A stretch of DNA of 32,753 nt. It comes from a virus. Under the pieces are notes generated by a model, which searched no databases, was not told where the DNA came from, and worked only from the letters and a program-made list of their open reading frames with translations. The translations under genes and the position numbers were made by a program. Shown piece by piece: positions 7,295 to 13,775 of the stretch. Positions within the stretch are counted from its first letter, which is position 1. The number at the start of each line of letters is the position of its first letter. The stretch covers positions 1 through 32,753 of IMG/VR virus record IMGVR_UViG_3300021247_000160. One strand, 5' to 3'.

Positions 7295-7314
7295 AATCAC
7301 ATTGCGATGTGATT
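7295..7314. promoter_or_regulatory. Perfect inverted repeat AATCACAT/ATGTGATT
   Basis: Arms of 8 bp at 7295-7302 and 7307-7314 surround a TGCG centre. It lies between the two GGCAC operators and upstream of the first early gene. It could be a dimeric regulator site or the stem of a short RNA hairpin; there is no T-run after it. Confidence 0.4.
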
Positions 7315-7353
7315 TGATTGTTTACAATTGTTTTCAATTGAGTTATTGAGACA

Positions 7354-7369
7354 CCGGCACATTGTGCCT
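7354..7369. promoter_or_regulatory. Operator-like palindrome, copy 2
   Basis: The site ccGGCACATTGTGCCt has perfect 6-bp arms GGCACA/TGTGCC around one T. A weak promoter (TTTACA at 7321, TATTGA about 17 bp later) would start near 7356, inside this palindrome. Occupancy would then block the early operon. Confidence 0.5.
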
Positions 7370-7404
7370 ACTACCAACGTGTCCACACAGAGAGGGATTA
7401 CGAA

Positions 7405-7557
7405 ATGGCAAATGTAAGCAACCAAGGTTACGAGATAGAAAAGACTGCTGGCCGTAAGTTTTACATCACCAGCAAGAAGTACGGAAATATCTTTGGGCCG
7501 TTTACCCGCAAGTCGTGGGCTATAGATTACGCAAAGCGGATTGACGCCGCAGCTTAA
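7405..7557 (+). CDS. Small protein, first gene of the early-type operon
   Basis: 50 residues (MANVSNQGYEIEKTAGRKFY at the start). ATG 7405 follows a strong GAGAGGGA site (7390-7397) seven bases upstream. The body is basic and aromatic (YITSKKYGNIFGPFTRKSWA), with a C-terminal short helix. It resembles small phage proteins with a single beta-sheet domain, but I do not recognise a family. As the promoter-proximal gene it may be a host takeover protein; that is inference from position only. Confidence 0.6.
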   Translation: MANVSNQGYEIEKTAGRKFYITSKKYGNIFGPFTRKSWAIDYAKRIDAAA

Positions 7558-7577
7558 CAACGAAAGAGGGAATGACA

Positions 7578-7691
7578 ATGGCTTTTGATTTATCACAATA
7601 TGTACCGTTTAACGTATTCGCATTTATATGGTTAGTTAGTATGCTGGCAGGTCTATCCTATGCTTGCCGCAATGATAATAAGGGAGAGTAA
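7578..7691 (+). CDS. Single-span membrane microprotein
   Basis: 37 residues from ATG 7578, with an aaagaggg site about seven bases upstream. An in-frame ATG at 7572 is too close to that site. Residues 11-30 (FNVFAFIWLVSMLAGLSYAC) are a clear transmembrane helix, with a short charged tail RNDNKGE. No family was recognised. It could modify the host envelope early in infection. Good ribosome binding sites before it and before its downstream neighbour support it as real. Confidence 0.55.
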   Translation: MAFDLSQYVPFNVFAFIWLVSMLAGLSYACRNDNKGE

Positions 7692-7693
7692 TC

Positions 7694-7831
7694 ATGATTA
7701 AACCGCAACAAGCCGCGCCGTTAGGCCGCAAGCACCGGGTATCCTCGGACAATGCTTGGCCCTTGCGAAACTCACAGGGCCTCACCTTCGCAGAAGCCAA
7801 GCGCCTTAGAGAGCAGGAGACAAGCAAATGA
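7694..7831 (+). CDS. Small protein of unknown function
   Basis: 45 residues (MIKPQQAAPLGRKHRVSS at the start, FAEAKRLREQETSK at the end), starting three bases after the preceding stop with a gggag ribosome binding site. It ends in an ATGA overlap with the methyltransferase start. Basic and hydrophilic, with no recognisable domain. The overlap and spacing are the support. Confidence 0.55.
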   Translation: MIKPQQAAPLGRKHRVSSDNAWPLRNSQGLTFAEAKRLREQETSK

Positions 7832-8250
7832 GCGTGCACTTCTCAAGCGCGACCGACCTATGGGCGACGCCGCAAGAATTCTTCGACAAGCAGAACGCAA
7901 TTTACGGCTTTACGCTGGATGTTTGCGCGACCGCTGACAACGCCAAATGCGCCCGATACTTCACCGAAGCGGACAACGGCCTAGCGCAGCCTTGGCAGGG
8001 CGTTTGTTGGATGAACCCGCCCTATGGTCGCACAATCGGCCAATGGATGAAGAAAGCATACGAGAGCAGCCTAGCAGGCGCGACAGTTGTTTGCCTTGTT
8101 CCGGCGCGCACTGATACGCGCTGGTGGCACGATTATGCCATGAAAGGCCAAATCGAATTTATCCGTGGACGTCTTAAGTTTGGCAGCGCCAAGAACAGTG
8201 CGCCCTTCCCGTCCGCATTAGTTATATTTAACAAAGGGCAAAGCAAATGA
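7828..8250 (+). CDS. Phage DNA N6-adenine methyltransferase
   Basis: 140 residues of the phage Dam-like family. The start FSSATDLWATPQEFFDKQNA is the family N-terminus. FTLDVCATADNAKCARYF follows, then the catalytic NPPY at 63-66 (in VCWMNPPYGR), and a C-terminal FPSALVIF. It would transfer methyl from S-adenosylmethionine to adenine in phage DNA, probably to protect it from restriction or to mark it for regulation. Target specificity cannot be read here. The start overlaps the previous stop as ATGA. It is slightly short, but the motifs are intact. Confidence 0.9.
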   Translation: MSVHFSSATDLWATPQEFFDKQNAIYGFTLDVCATADNAKCARYFTEADNGLAQPWQGVCWMNPPYGRTIGQWMKKAYESSLAGATVVCLVPARTDTRWWHDYAMKGQIEFIRGRLKFGSAKNSAPFPSALVIFNKGQSK

Positions 8251-8255
8251 GATTT

Positions 8256-8332
8256 AGTTTTTAGTTTTTAGTTTTTAGTTTTTAGTTTTTAGTTTTTAGT
8301 TTTTAGTTTTTAGTTTTTAGTTTTTAGTTTTC
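8256..8332. repeat. Heptanucleotide tandem repeat (AGTTTTT)
   Basis: Ten perfect copies at 8256-8325, then a decayed copy agttttc. The unit carries TAG. Because 7 is not a multiple of 3, stops fall in all forward frames, so it is non-coding. It sits between the methyltransferase stop and the ribosome binding site of the next gene. The upstream ATG (8247), in the usual aagcaaATGA context, reads only five codons before stopping in the repeat. Confidence 0.95.
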
Positions 8333-8345
8333 AGGAGCCAAGCAA

Positions 8346-8531
8346 ATGAACGACAATGACGACGACGAAGAGCAGTTCGAGAACTACACCGAACGCGCAA
8401 GCGCAACCTTGGCCTACCGCCTTATGGGATATCTGGAATTTCTGGGCGTGATAACGGACGAGCATGTAAATTATATTCGCTGGCCGCCCATTGAATTGAT
8501 AGAAGATGCAGAAAAGGCCCTGATGGAATGA
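8346..8531 (+). CDS. Small acidic protein of unknown function
   Basis: 61 residues (MNDNDDDEEQFENYTERASA at the start), very acidic at the N-terminus, then likely two or three helices. ATG 8346 has a caggag ribosome binding site just after the 7-bp repeat. The stop overlaps the next start as ATGA. No family recognised. Acidic small phage proteins sometimes mimic DNA; here that is only a possibility. Confidence 0.6.
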   Translation: MNDNDDDEEQFENYTERASATLAYRLMGYLEFLGVITDEHVNYIRWPPIELIEDAEKALME

Positions 8532-8773
8532 CGCCACGGGAAAAGAACCTTAAAGATATAGAACATCTGGCCGAGGGCTACGGCTACACGGTTGAGGACA
8601 TGCTCGGCAAGTCGCGGTTCAAGCGTGTGGTGGCTGTGCGCCGCCTGTGCATCCTGATGCTTCGGGAGAAAGGCTACAGCACAACCGAAATTGGCCGGAT
8701 CATGAACCGTGACCACAGCACAATCGTTCACGCATTGAACAAGGATACCGCAAATGACAAGCGAAGAATTTAA
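8528..8773 (+). CDS. DnaA domain-IV-like DNA-binding protein
   Basis: 81 residues that look like the C-terminal DNA-box-binding domain of DnaA without the AAA+ ATPase. The region from IEHLAEGYGYTVEDMLGKSR through VVAVRRLCILMLREKGYSTTEIG leads into NRDHSTIVHALNK (60-72), which matches the DnaA signature DHTTVxHA. The lysine/arginine pair before VVAVRR fits the basic loop. It could bind DnaA-box-like DNA at the phage origin (see the repeats at 9557-9890) or compete with host DnaA. It starts in an ATGA overlap and its end overlaps the XRE gene by 20 bases. Confidence 0.82.
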   Translation: MTPREKNLKDIEHLAEGYGYTVEDMLGKSRFKRVVAVRRLCILMLREKGYSTTEIGRIMNRDHSTIVHALNKDTANDKRRI

Positions 8774-8933
8774 AGCAACACGCGAGAAGCTGAACATGAC
8801 GCAAGGGCATCTCGCCCGCAAAATTGGGCTGTCCGAAAGGTCGATCCGATACTATGAACAAGGCGGGCGTTCAGTCCCGGCTCCCGTCTCTATCCTCTTA
8901 GAGACGTTTCTAAGGGGTCTGGAGCGCGTCTAG
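8754..8933 (+). CDS. XRE-family helix-turn-helix regulator
   Basis: 59 residues, little more than one HTH domain: FKATREKLNMTQGHLARKIG, then LSERSIRYYEQGGRSVPAPV as the recognition region, then a short helix LLETFLRGLERV. The Cro/C1-type fold binds operators as a dimer. The GGCACA/TGTGCC palindromes in front of this operon are candidate targets. It overlaps the DnaA-like gene by 20 bp in another frame, which indicates tight coupling. Confidence 0.85.
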   Translation: MTSEEFKATREKLNMTQGHLARKIGLSERSIRYYEQGGRSVPAPVSILLETFLRGLERV

Positions 8934-8962
8934 CTACAATCGGGTAGTTACCTAGCAATCAC

Positions 8963-8993
8963 CCCGTATGCTTCTCTATGGGCTTTATACGGG
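8963..8993. promoter_or_regulatory. Inverted repeat before terS-like gene
   Basis: Arms CCCGTAT (8963-8969) and ATACGGG (8987-8993) are separated by 17 bases in the 87-base spacer before the TerS-like start. There is no T-run, so it is not an obvious terminator. It could be an operator or a leader hairpin. Confidence 0.3.
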
Positions 8994-9020
8994 CTTATAT
9001 CACTACTTAAAGGATAAGAC

Positions 9021-9554
9021 ATGGCCGGACATATTAAACGACGCACGATTGCGTCAAACTTAGACAAGGTTGGTGAGACTGTTTTGCTGGAGAAGATTGC
9101 ATCTGGCCTAACAATGGCTGGCCTTGCTCGTGAACTGAACATCAGCAACCTCTCGCTCTATCATTGGATACGCAAAGACCCAGACAGGGAGGAGCGGTTC
9201 CGGCAGGCTCGGACAATCGCAGCCGACCAATGGGCGGATGAGTGCCTCGACATTGCCGACGCCTCGGACAGCGTATCGGCTAACGCGGACAGGCTCAAGA
9301 TCGAAACGCGCAAATGGTTGGCGGGGGTTACTGCTCCGGATAAGTTCCAAGCCAAGCCAGCCGCAGCGGTCCAAGTCAACGTGAACCAACTCCATCTTGA
9401 TGCACTGCGCCAGCTAAACTTGGCGTCGTCAAATCCTCATGACCAAATCGAGCATATCGAGGAAGAAGTCACCATAGACATCACGCCCCCAAAGCAAGTC
9501 GGCTCACATAACCTCGATGCAGACGACTTGCCGGGTGTGTTTGACGACGATTAA
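9021..9554 (+). CDS. Terminase small subunit-like protein
   Basis: 177 residues. An N-terminal HTH (about 25-55, LTMAGLARELNISNLSLYHW then IRKDPDREERFRQARTIAAD) is followed by ADECLDIAD and RLKIETRKWLAGVTAPDKF. This arrangement is typical of Sf6-type small terminases, which recognise the packaging site and recruit TerL. The C-terminus is acidic (EEEVTIDIT, VFDDD). An aaagga ribosome binding site precedes the ATG. It is on the opposite strand and about 2.8 kb from terL, which is unusual but not unknown. A sequence-specific regulator is an alternative. Confidence 0.72.
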   Translation: MAGHIKRRTIASNLDKVGETVLLEKIASGLTMAGLARELNISNLSLYHWIRKDPDREERFRQARTIAADQWADECLDIADASDSVSANADRLKIETRKWLAGVTAPDKFQAKPAAAVQVNVNQLHLDALRQLNLASSNPHDQIEHIEEEVTIDITPPKQVGSHNLDADDLPGVFDDD

Positions 9555-9556
9555 CG

Positions 9557-9890
9557 GAAAACTGCCATCCGTGCATGGTTTGCCCCTTTCGGGCCGGGTT
9601 TGAAGAAATCCGTGCACGGTTTGGCCTTTTTAAAAATGGCTGTTTTCTGCGATCCGTGCATGGTTGGGCCAGAAGTGCATGGTTTTCTCAATAACGTCCT
9701 ATACATTTTGGGTGTTTACTAATACTAATATATATATTATATGTATAAATACCCCGTGTATAAGGGCTCTTGGTAGGAAAAGGTCGGCACTTCCGGCCCA
9801 ACCATGCACCGATGGCAGTTTTCTGCGGGTTTCAGCGCACGCCAAACCGTGCACGGATTTTTCAAACCCGGCCCAACCCGGCCCGAAAGG
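9557..9890. repeat. Inverted-repeat region around an AT-rich core: candidate origin or packaging site
   Basis: Left arm segments 9585-9625 and 9652-9678 recur inverted at 9841-9890 and 9787-9813. The outer pair matches almost exactly, apart from a one-base difference and an extra 10-bp ggcccaaccc-type duplication on the right. The inner pair matches at about 25 of 27. The core CCGTGCAYGG or a close variant occurs at 9569, 9610 and 9654, with weaker or inverted copies at 9674, 9801 and 9847. Between the arms lies a very AT-rich stretch (9720-9751). Repeated binding sites flanking an easily melted core is the usual plan of a replication origin. Proximity to the TerS-like gene also allows a pac site. 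Confidence 0.6.
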
Positions 9891-9897
9891 ATTTTAC

Positions 9898-10398
9898 ATG
9901 ACAATACACCAGACTTTGAAAGAGACATTCGACTACGACCCCGACACCGGGGCGCTGACCTACCGCCAGCCAAGAGGATCACTCCCCGCCGGACGCCCAG
10001 CAGGCACGGAGACCGCCGGTGGTTATAACGTTATGTATAATGGCTCCTATATTATGGCCCATCGGATCATCTGGAACATTGTGACAGGCGAATGGCCACA
10101 GCACCCTGTCCGCCATGTCAATGGCAACAAACTGGACAACCGCTGGGACAATTTAGCAGTCCACGCTCCGCTCCGTGAGCGCGACCCAATCACACGCAAG
10201 CCTATTCCCCGTAACACCGACCGAGTTCCCGCGCACGGTATAGGCCGACAGACGTTTCATAAACTAGGCGTGACATTGATTGCGGCTAACGCCATAGTTA
10301 AGGGAGAGCGCGTTTTCCTTGGCCGTTTTAAGACACCGGAAGAGGCAAATTCCGCATTTAAAGACGTAACGGGCTACGACGCTCCCGGCTTCCCGTAA
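9898..10398 (+). CDS. HNH endonuclease (phage homing type)
   Basis: 166 residues from ATG 9898, with a gaaagga ribosome binding site. The frame runs further upstream, but only through the inverted-repeat region. The N-terminus FDYDPDTGALTYRQPRG is the usual lead-in. YIMAHRIIWNIVTGEWPQHP and VRHVNGNKLDNRWDNLAVH give the HNH core with His55, His73 and Asn81/Asn85. The C-terminus (GERVFLGRFKTPEEANSAF) resembles an AP2-type DNA-binding strand. Such genes are mobile and cut near their insertion site. The ribosome binding site lies inside the right arm of the inverted repeat. Confidence 0.87.
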   Translation: MTIHQTLKETFDYDPDTGALTYRQPRGSLPAGRPAGTETAGGYNVMYNGSYIMAHRIIWNIVTGEWPQHPVRHVNGNKLDNRWDNLAVHAPLRERDPITRKPIPRNTDRVPAHGIGRQTFHKLGVTLIAANAIVKGERVFLGRFKTPEEANSAFKDVTGYDAPGFP

Positions 10399-10435
10399 AA
10401 AAAAGAGGGGGCGCTATGCCCCCTCAACTTTTTGT
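10397..10435. terminator. Bidirectional terminator between HNH and DUF3310 genes
   Basis: The arms GAGGGGGC and GCCCCCTC (10405-10425) surround a GCTAT loop. A run of eight A residues lies on the left and CTTTTT on the right, so it can stop transcription both ways between convergent genes. The DUF3310 stop codon lies inside the loop. The same 21-bp hairpin recurs at 32151-32171. Confidence 0.88.
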
Positions 10436-10704
10436 ATCAGCCGATCAAGATACCACCGCGCTTTGCGAAGGTCCGCGACCGGATCGGCTTTCTTTTCATA
10501 ACGCCACATATATTTGAGGACATTAGCTTTCAACGCGCCGCGAAAGCCTTCGTCGCTTAGCGCGGCCTCGATGGCGTCAATCGCCTCAATCCCCCCAGCG
10601 GTGTAGTGCGGTGGGCTATTGACCACATCGACCGCACCGCCAACCACCTCTGCGTTCAACGCATCCCTGATCTCTTTGTATCGCATAAAATCATTCCCAT
10701 ACAT
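10414..10704 (-). CDS. DUF3310 protein (phage nucleotide-metabolism associated)
   Basis: 96 residues. The hallmark starts at VNSPPHYTAGGIEAIDAIEA, continues through FRGALKANVLKYMWRYEKK, and ends PVADLRKARWYLDRLIQK. This is DUF3310, sometimes annotated as nucleotide kinase-like; its biochemical role is not settled. The start overlaps the primase stop as TAATG. The TAG stop lies inside the shared terminator hairpin. It usually sits among replication genes, as here. Confidence 0.88.
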   Translation of the reverse strand: MYGNDFMRYKEIRDALNAEVVGGAVDVVNSPPHYTAGGIEAIDAIEAALSDEGFRGALKANVLKYMWRYEKKADPVADLRKARWYLDRLIQKVEGA

Positions 10705-13181
10705 TACACATCATCCCTATCATCTGCCTTAAAGTTAATCTCGACGCCAAAGAAATCGTCCGACCCTTCGTCGATCATGGCGTTGATGATCATGTGGTCT
10801 GCATCGCCAATGAGAAGTTCAAGACCACGGAACACACGCTTCGTTCGTGTCGCCCGGTCCCTTGTGGCATCATAGCCATGCGTCTTCATCTCACCATTGA
10901 ACTTACGCTGCGACCACTCCTTGCCCTTGGCTTCGTTGTTATCCTTGCACCAGTCGCGGAAGTCATTGAACGCCTCGTTGGTGGTCATCTCATTGTCTTC
11001 GCCAGCAACGCAACGCTCCGTGATCCAGCGGGCCAATGCATCCTCTCCTGCGAGATACTCATCGGTAGCTTGGATTACGGCCTGTGGTGGGTTCAACCCT
11101 TCAGCCATCCATGCCTTTGCACCCTCAATGATCCACGCCAAGATGGCGGGATATTCTTCCTTCAGCTTATCGGGCAGGTCCATGTCCTTACGAACCGGTT
11201 TGGTGTCGAAGGGAATGAGGTGCATACGCCGACGCATAGCGTCATCCACGTTAGTAATCTCCGGCTTCGTATTGCCTGCGATTACAAGCGTGAACTGCGG
11301 CTCGAACTCAAACAAATCCTGCCGCATGAAGCGCGCACTGATCTTGTCCCCGCCAGTAAGCGACTTCACCTTGGCTTCGTCCCACCTGCGCGACGGGTCA
11401 ATCTCCTGCGCGTGAACGAGCCGAGCGCCCATCAACGACGCCAACTCCGTAGGGTGACGCTGATTGTTCGACGCCAAGAAAACGTCCGCACTGGCCACGG
11501 TGGCATAATCGCCAAGGATATTGCCTATCGCTCCAAGGAACGTCCCTTTGCCATTGCCGCCGGACCCGTGGGCGAAGGCGAGTACATGCTCCTTGGTACT
11601 ACCCGTCGCGGAATAGCCCGCCAACCTTTGAAGGTAAGAGATCATCTCGCTATCACCGTTGCACGCCTCATTAAGAAACGCTTGCCATTGCGGGGCTGGC
11701 TTGCTGAAGTCCGCCTCGACCGATGTGCATTTTGTACACATGCGAGAACGGTCATGGGGGAGCAACGTCCCCGTCTTCAGGTCCACCATACCCGACCGGG
11801 TGTTGAGGATATAGATGTCCGCGTCTAGCTGCTCCGTCGTGGCCTGCATTGACGGCTCAACCGCTGCCAGCTTCGCCACGTTTGCGATCACATTGTATGA
11901 CGCCACACGCTGCGCGATCCGCTCACCCTTTTGCGGGCTGTCGATGTGCTGCAACGCCTCCGCCGACGCGTTCGCGCAGACCTTGCGGACGATGGACAAG
12001 TGCTTGTTCGCCACGTCCTTCGCCCACTTGTTGCCGTCCCATGCGACCCAGCCCATGCCGCCCACAACGTATCGGATATCCGAAACGTGTAGCCGAGCAA
12101 CGCGCTGCGCCAAAGCAATGTCGCTGTACTCAATCGGTGTCTCGCCCGCAGACGCTACCATGCCGAAGTCGTCGTCGCTGAAGTCCGTCACATCGAACTC
12201 ATCGACCTCGCGTTTGTAGCCAAAGGCTACAGCCTTATCCGCCAGCCAGTCCCAGCCCAATTCATAGGGCGGGTGCATACGACCGAAGTCTGCTTCGATA
12301 GTATCGAGCGAGTTAACCCCGTCTTCCCAACGCTCGGCCCACGATGCGAATATCTCGAACGCGTCTGTCTCATTGTCCGGGCCACACGCAGCCTTGATGG
12401 CATAGCCCATGCGAATATAGTCATCGCGGTCAGGGAAATGCTCGGTCTTGTTCGGGATGGCTGCCACGGCTGCGGCCACATGGGTAACGCTTGGCGCGGT
12501 GAGCGATGCCTGATCGACGGACTGCCGCTCGACTGCCTTCTGCGCCGTCTTATCCGCGTGGATAATCTCGCAGCCCATCATCTCCAACGTCTCCGTTAGA
12601 TCGGCGAAGAACTGCTCAATCTTTTCCCGCGTGACCTTCTTCAACCCAGCCGGGCCACGTTGCGTCAGGTCCACATCAAGACTGTACGGCTCCTTGGTGA
12701 TAGGGTGGATACCGCCGATGACGTACTGCTGCCCGTCCCCTAGAAACTCTACAAGCTGCTCAACGCCCCGGTCATCGCGGAACCGCACCTGCATCCGGCC
12801 GATCTTATCGTCGGTGCGATACATGAACAATCGCTTGGGGAAACGACCGATACGCATCGGGGCTTTGCCCAATGCCTTCACCGCCATATCACCAATGACA
12901 CGAGCCAACCCCTCGTTAACAACATCAATGTCAACCGCAGGATATTTGCTTGCCTTCAAGCCGATATTAGCATGGCTGCGGTCCCACCTTTCCACATCAT
13001 TCGGCGTCGGCACATAGTCCTGCCAAGCATACCCGCCCCATGTGCCCTGTGCATTCTGCCGACCGGGTGCTTTGCCTGCCTGATCCGCTTGTATTTTAGA
13101 CATGGCCGACAACTCGGCGTTCGGCGGGATGACAGACACGAGATCGGTGAACCCAATCTCATACAGCGTTTTAAATTTCAT
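10704..13181 (-). CDS. Primase-helicase (primase-polymerase domain plus SF3/D5 helicase)
   Basis: 825 residues. Residues about 1-200 form an archaeo-eukaryotic-type primase-polymerase domain with acidic pair VDIDV (Asp84/Asp86) and the GGIHP motif (156-160). About 235-325 resembles the PriCT linker, with the DDYIRMGYAIKAACG pattern. The helicase has a D5 N-terminal segment, Walker A GSGGNGKGT at 539-547, an acidic Walker B region AQEID near 591-595, and motif C IAGNTKPEI near 634-642. Arginines follow at 650-652. It should unwind phage DNA and lay down primers, working with the family A polymerase encoded divergently. It is coupled to both neighbours as TAATG. Confidence 0.93.
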   Translation of the reverse strand: MKFKTLYEIGFTDLVSVIPPNAELSAMSKIQADQAGKAPGRQNAQGTWGGYAWQDYVPTPNDVERWDRSHANIGLKASKYPAVDIDVVNEGLARVIGDMAVKALGKAPMRIGRFPKRLFMYRTDDKIGRMQVRFRDDRGVEQLVEFLGDGQQYVIGGIHPITKEPYSLDVDLTQRGPAGLKKVTREKIEQFFADLTETLEMMGCEIIHADKTAQKAVERQSVDQASLTAPSVTHVAAAVAAIPNKTEHFPDRDDYIRMGYAIKAACGPDNETDAFEIFASWAERWEDGVNSLDTIEADFGRMHPPYELGWDWLADKAVAFGYKREVDEFDVTDFSDDDFGMVASAGETPIEYSDIALAQRVARLHVSDIRYVVGGMGWVAWDGNKWAKDVANKHLSIVRKVCANASAEALQHIDSPQKGERIAQRVASYNVIANVAKLAAVEPSMQATTEQLDADIYILNTRSGMVDLKTGTLLPHDRSRMCTKCTSVEADFSKPAPQWQAFLNEACNGDSEMISYLQRLAGYSATGSTKEHVLAFAHGSGGNGKGTFLGAIGNILGDYATVASADVFLASNNQRHPTELASLMGARLVHAQEIDPSRRWDEAKVKSLTGGDKISARFMRQDLFEFEPQFTLVIAGNTKPEITNVDDAMRRRMHLIPFDTKPVRKDMDLPDKLKEEYPAILAWIIEGAKAWMAEGLNPPQAVIQATDEYLAGEDALARWITERCVAGEDNEMTTNEAFNDFRDWCKDNNEAKGKEWSQRKFNGEMKTHGYDATRDRATRTKRVFRGLELLIGDADHMIINAMIDEGSDDFFGVEINFKADDRDDV

Positions 13182-13402
13182 TAGTGCAACTCCCTCTTTT
13201 CAATTTGGTCACGTCTCTGCATCAATATGTCTACTGCTGCGTCGATGGCGAAGAGCGCAAAGTCCGGTTCAGCATCGACTAACAATGTGTAGCCGGGTGT
13301 CGTCATTATTACACCGCGCTCCAACTCTGCTTCAAATCCGATTACGAATACTGGAACGAACTCAACCGTTTGTTCTTCGTCGGTCCATTTTACTGTATCC
13401 AT
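13181..13402 (-). CDS. Small protein of unknown function
   Basis: 73 residues (MDTVKWTDEEQTVEFVPVFV at the start), acidic, with a beta-rich first half and a helical end (FAIDAAVDILMQRRDQIEK). The ATG at 13402 was preferred over an adjacent GTG at 13405. The stop overlaps the primase start as TAATG, so it belongs to the primase operon. No family recognised. Confidence 0.6.
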   Translation of the reverse strand: MDTVKWTDEEQTVEFVPVFVIGFEAELERGVIMTTPGYTLLVDAEPDFALFAIDAAVDILMQRRDQIEKRELH

Positions 13403-13404
13403 CA

Positions 13405-13623
13405 CTAGGTCCTTCCAAAGACACCCCGGCCAGTGTACGCAGCGCGATTGTCGGCTTGGATTTGGCGGGTGCTTCTGTCGTTTATAAGCGACTGGACATA
13501 TAGCAGAAGTTCGTAGGCATCAATCTCACCTTCGATTTTTATTCTGTTGCCATCCCGGCTGGTGTAGCCACGTGTGTTGTTGTCCAGCCACTCAGCCAGT
13601 TGTGCTGCTTGTACCTGTTTCAT
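13405..13623 (-). CDS. Small protein of unknown function
   Basis: 72 residues from ATG 13623 (MKQVQAAQLAEWLDNNTRGY at the start). The longer upstream frame has no supporting ribosome binding site, while this ATG overlaps the previous stop as ATGA. Helical ends flank a short basic beta segment (SRDGNRIKIEGEIDAYELLL). No family recognised. Confidence 0.6.
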   Translation of the reverse strand: MKQVQAAQLAEWLDNNTRGYTSRDGNRIKIEGEIDAYELLLYVQSLINDRSTRQIQADNRAAYTGRGVFGRT

Positions 13624-13775
13624 TTCAAATGATCCCCTTCTGCAATGCGATCCGCAAGCCAACGGGTGTTGCGCTCGAACATGTTCATCCGGCCAGACCG
13701 AAGCCAAGCAATGATTGCTTCCTTCTCGTTGACGACAGGCGGTTTCTCTTCATTAGTTTTTGTTGGACGTGTCAT
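13620..13775 (-). CDS. Small protein of unknown function
   Basis: 51 residues (MTRPTKTNEEKPPVVNEKEA, then IIAWLRSGRMNMFERNTRWL). The start overlaps the HTH gene stop as TAATG with an aaggag ribosome binding site, and the stop overlaps the next start as ATGA. A disordered charged N-terminus precedes one or two amphipathic helices. Coupling at both ends is good support although no family is recognised. Confidence 0.6.
   Translation of the reverse strand: MTRPTKTNEEKPPVVNEKEAIIAWLRSGRMNMFERNTRWLADRIAEGDHLK

Larger units (their letters stand above)
6916..7404. other. Divergent intergenic control region, no convincing gene
   Basis: The 489 bases separate the leftward packaging unit from the rightward early-type operon. 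They hold direct repeats (6947-6966), very G-rich runs at about 7013-7037 and 7086-7107, and a terminator-like hairpin at 7138-7163. They also hold two palindromic operator-like sites and a perfect inverted repeat at 7295-7314. Open frames on both strands here are low-complexity and lack ribosome binding sites, so I do not call genes. Confidence 0.7.

Noticed and set aside
6949-7296. 115-codon minus-strand frame in the divergent region
   Set aside because: It is low-complexity, crosses G-runs, has no ribosome binding site and covers operator-like and hairpin elements.
7297-7596. 99-codon minus-strand frame
   Set aside because: It is antisense to the first early genes, which have good ribosome binding sites, and it shows no domain.
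8247-8264. Five-codon frame starting in the aagcaaATGA context
   Set aside because: It stops at once in the heptamer array; it looks like a broken or displaced gene start, not a gene.
9664-9897. N-terminal extension of the HNH gene
   Set aside because: It would translate through the inverted-repeat/AT-rich region. ATG 9898 has its own ribosome binding site and the conserved N-terminus.
10794-11828. 344-codon plus-strand frame opposite the primase-helicase
   Set aside because: It lies wholly antisense to conserved helicase motifs and lacks a start signal or domain.
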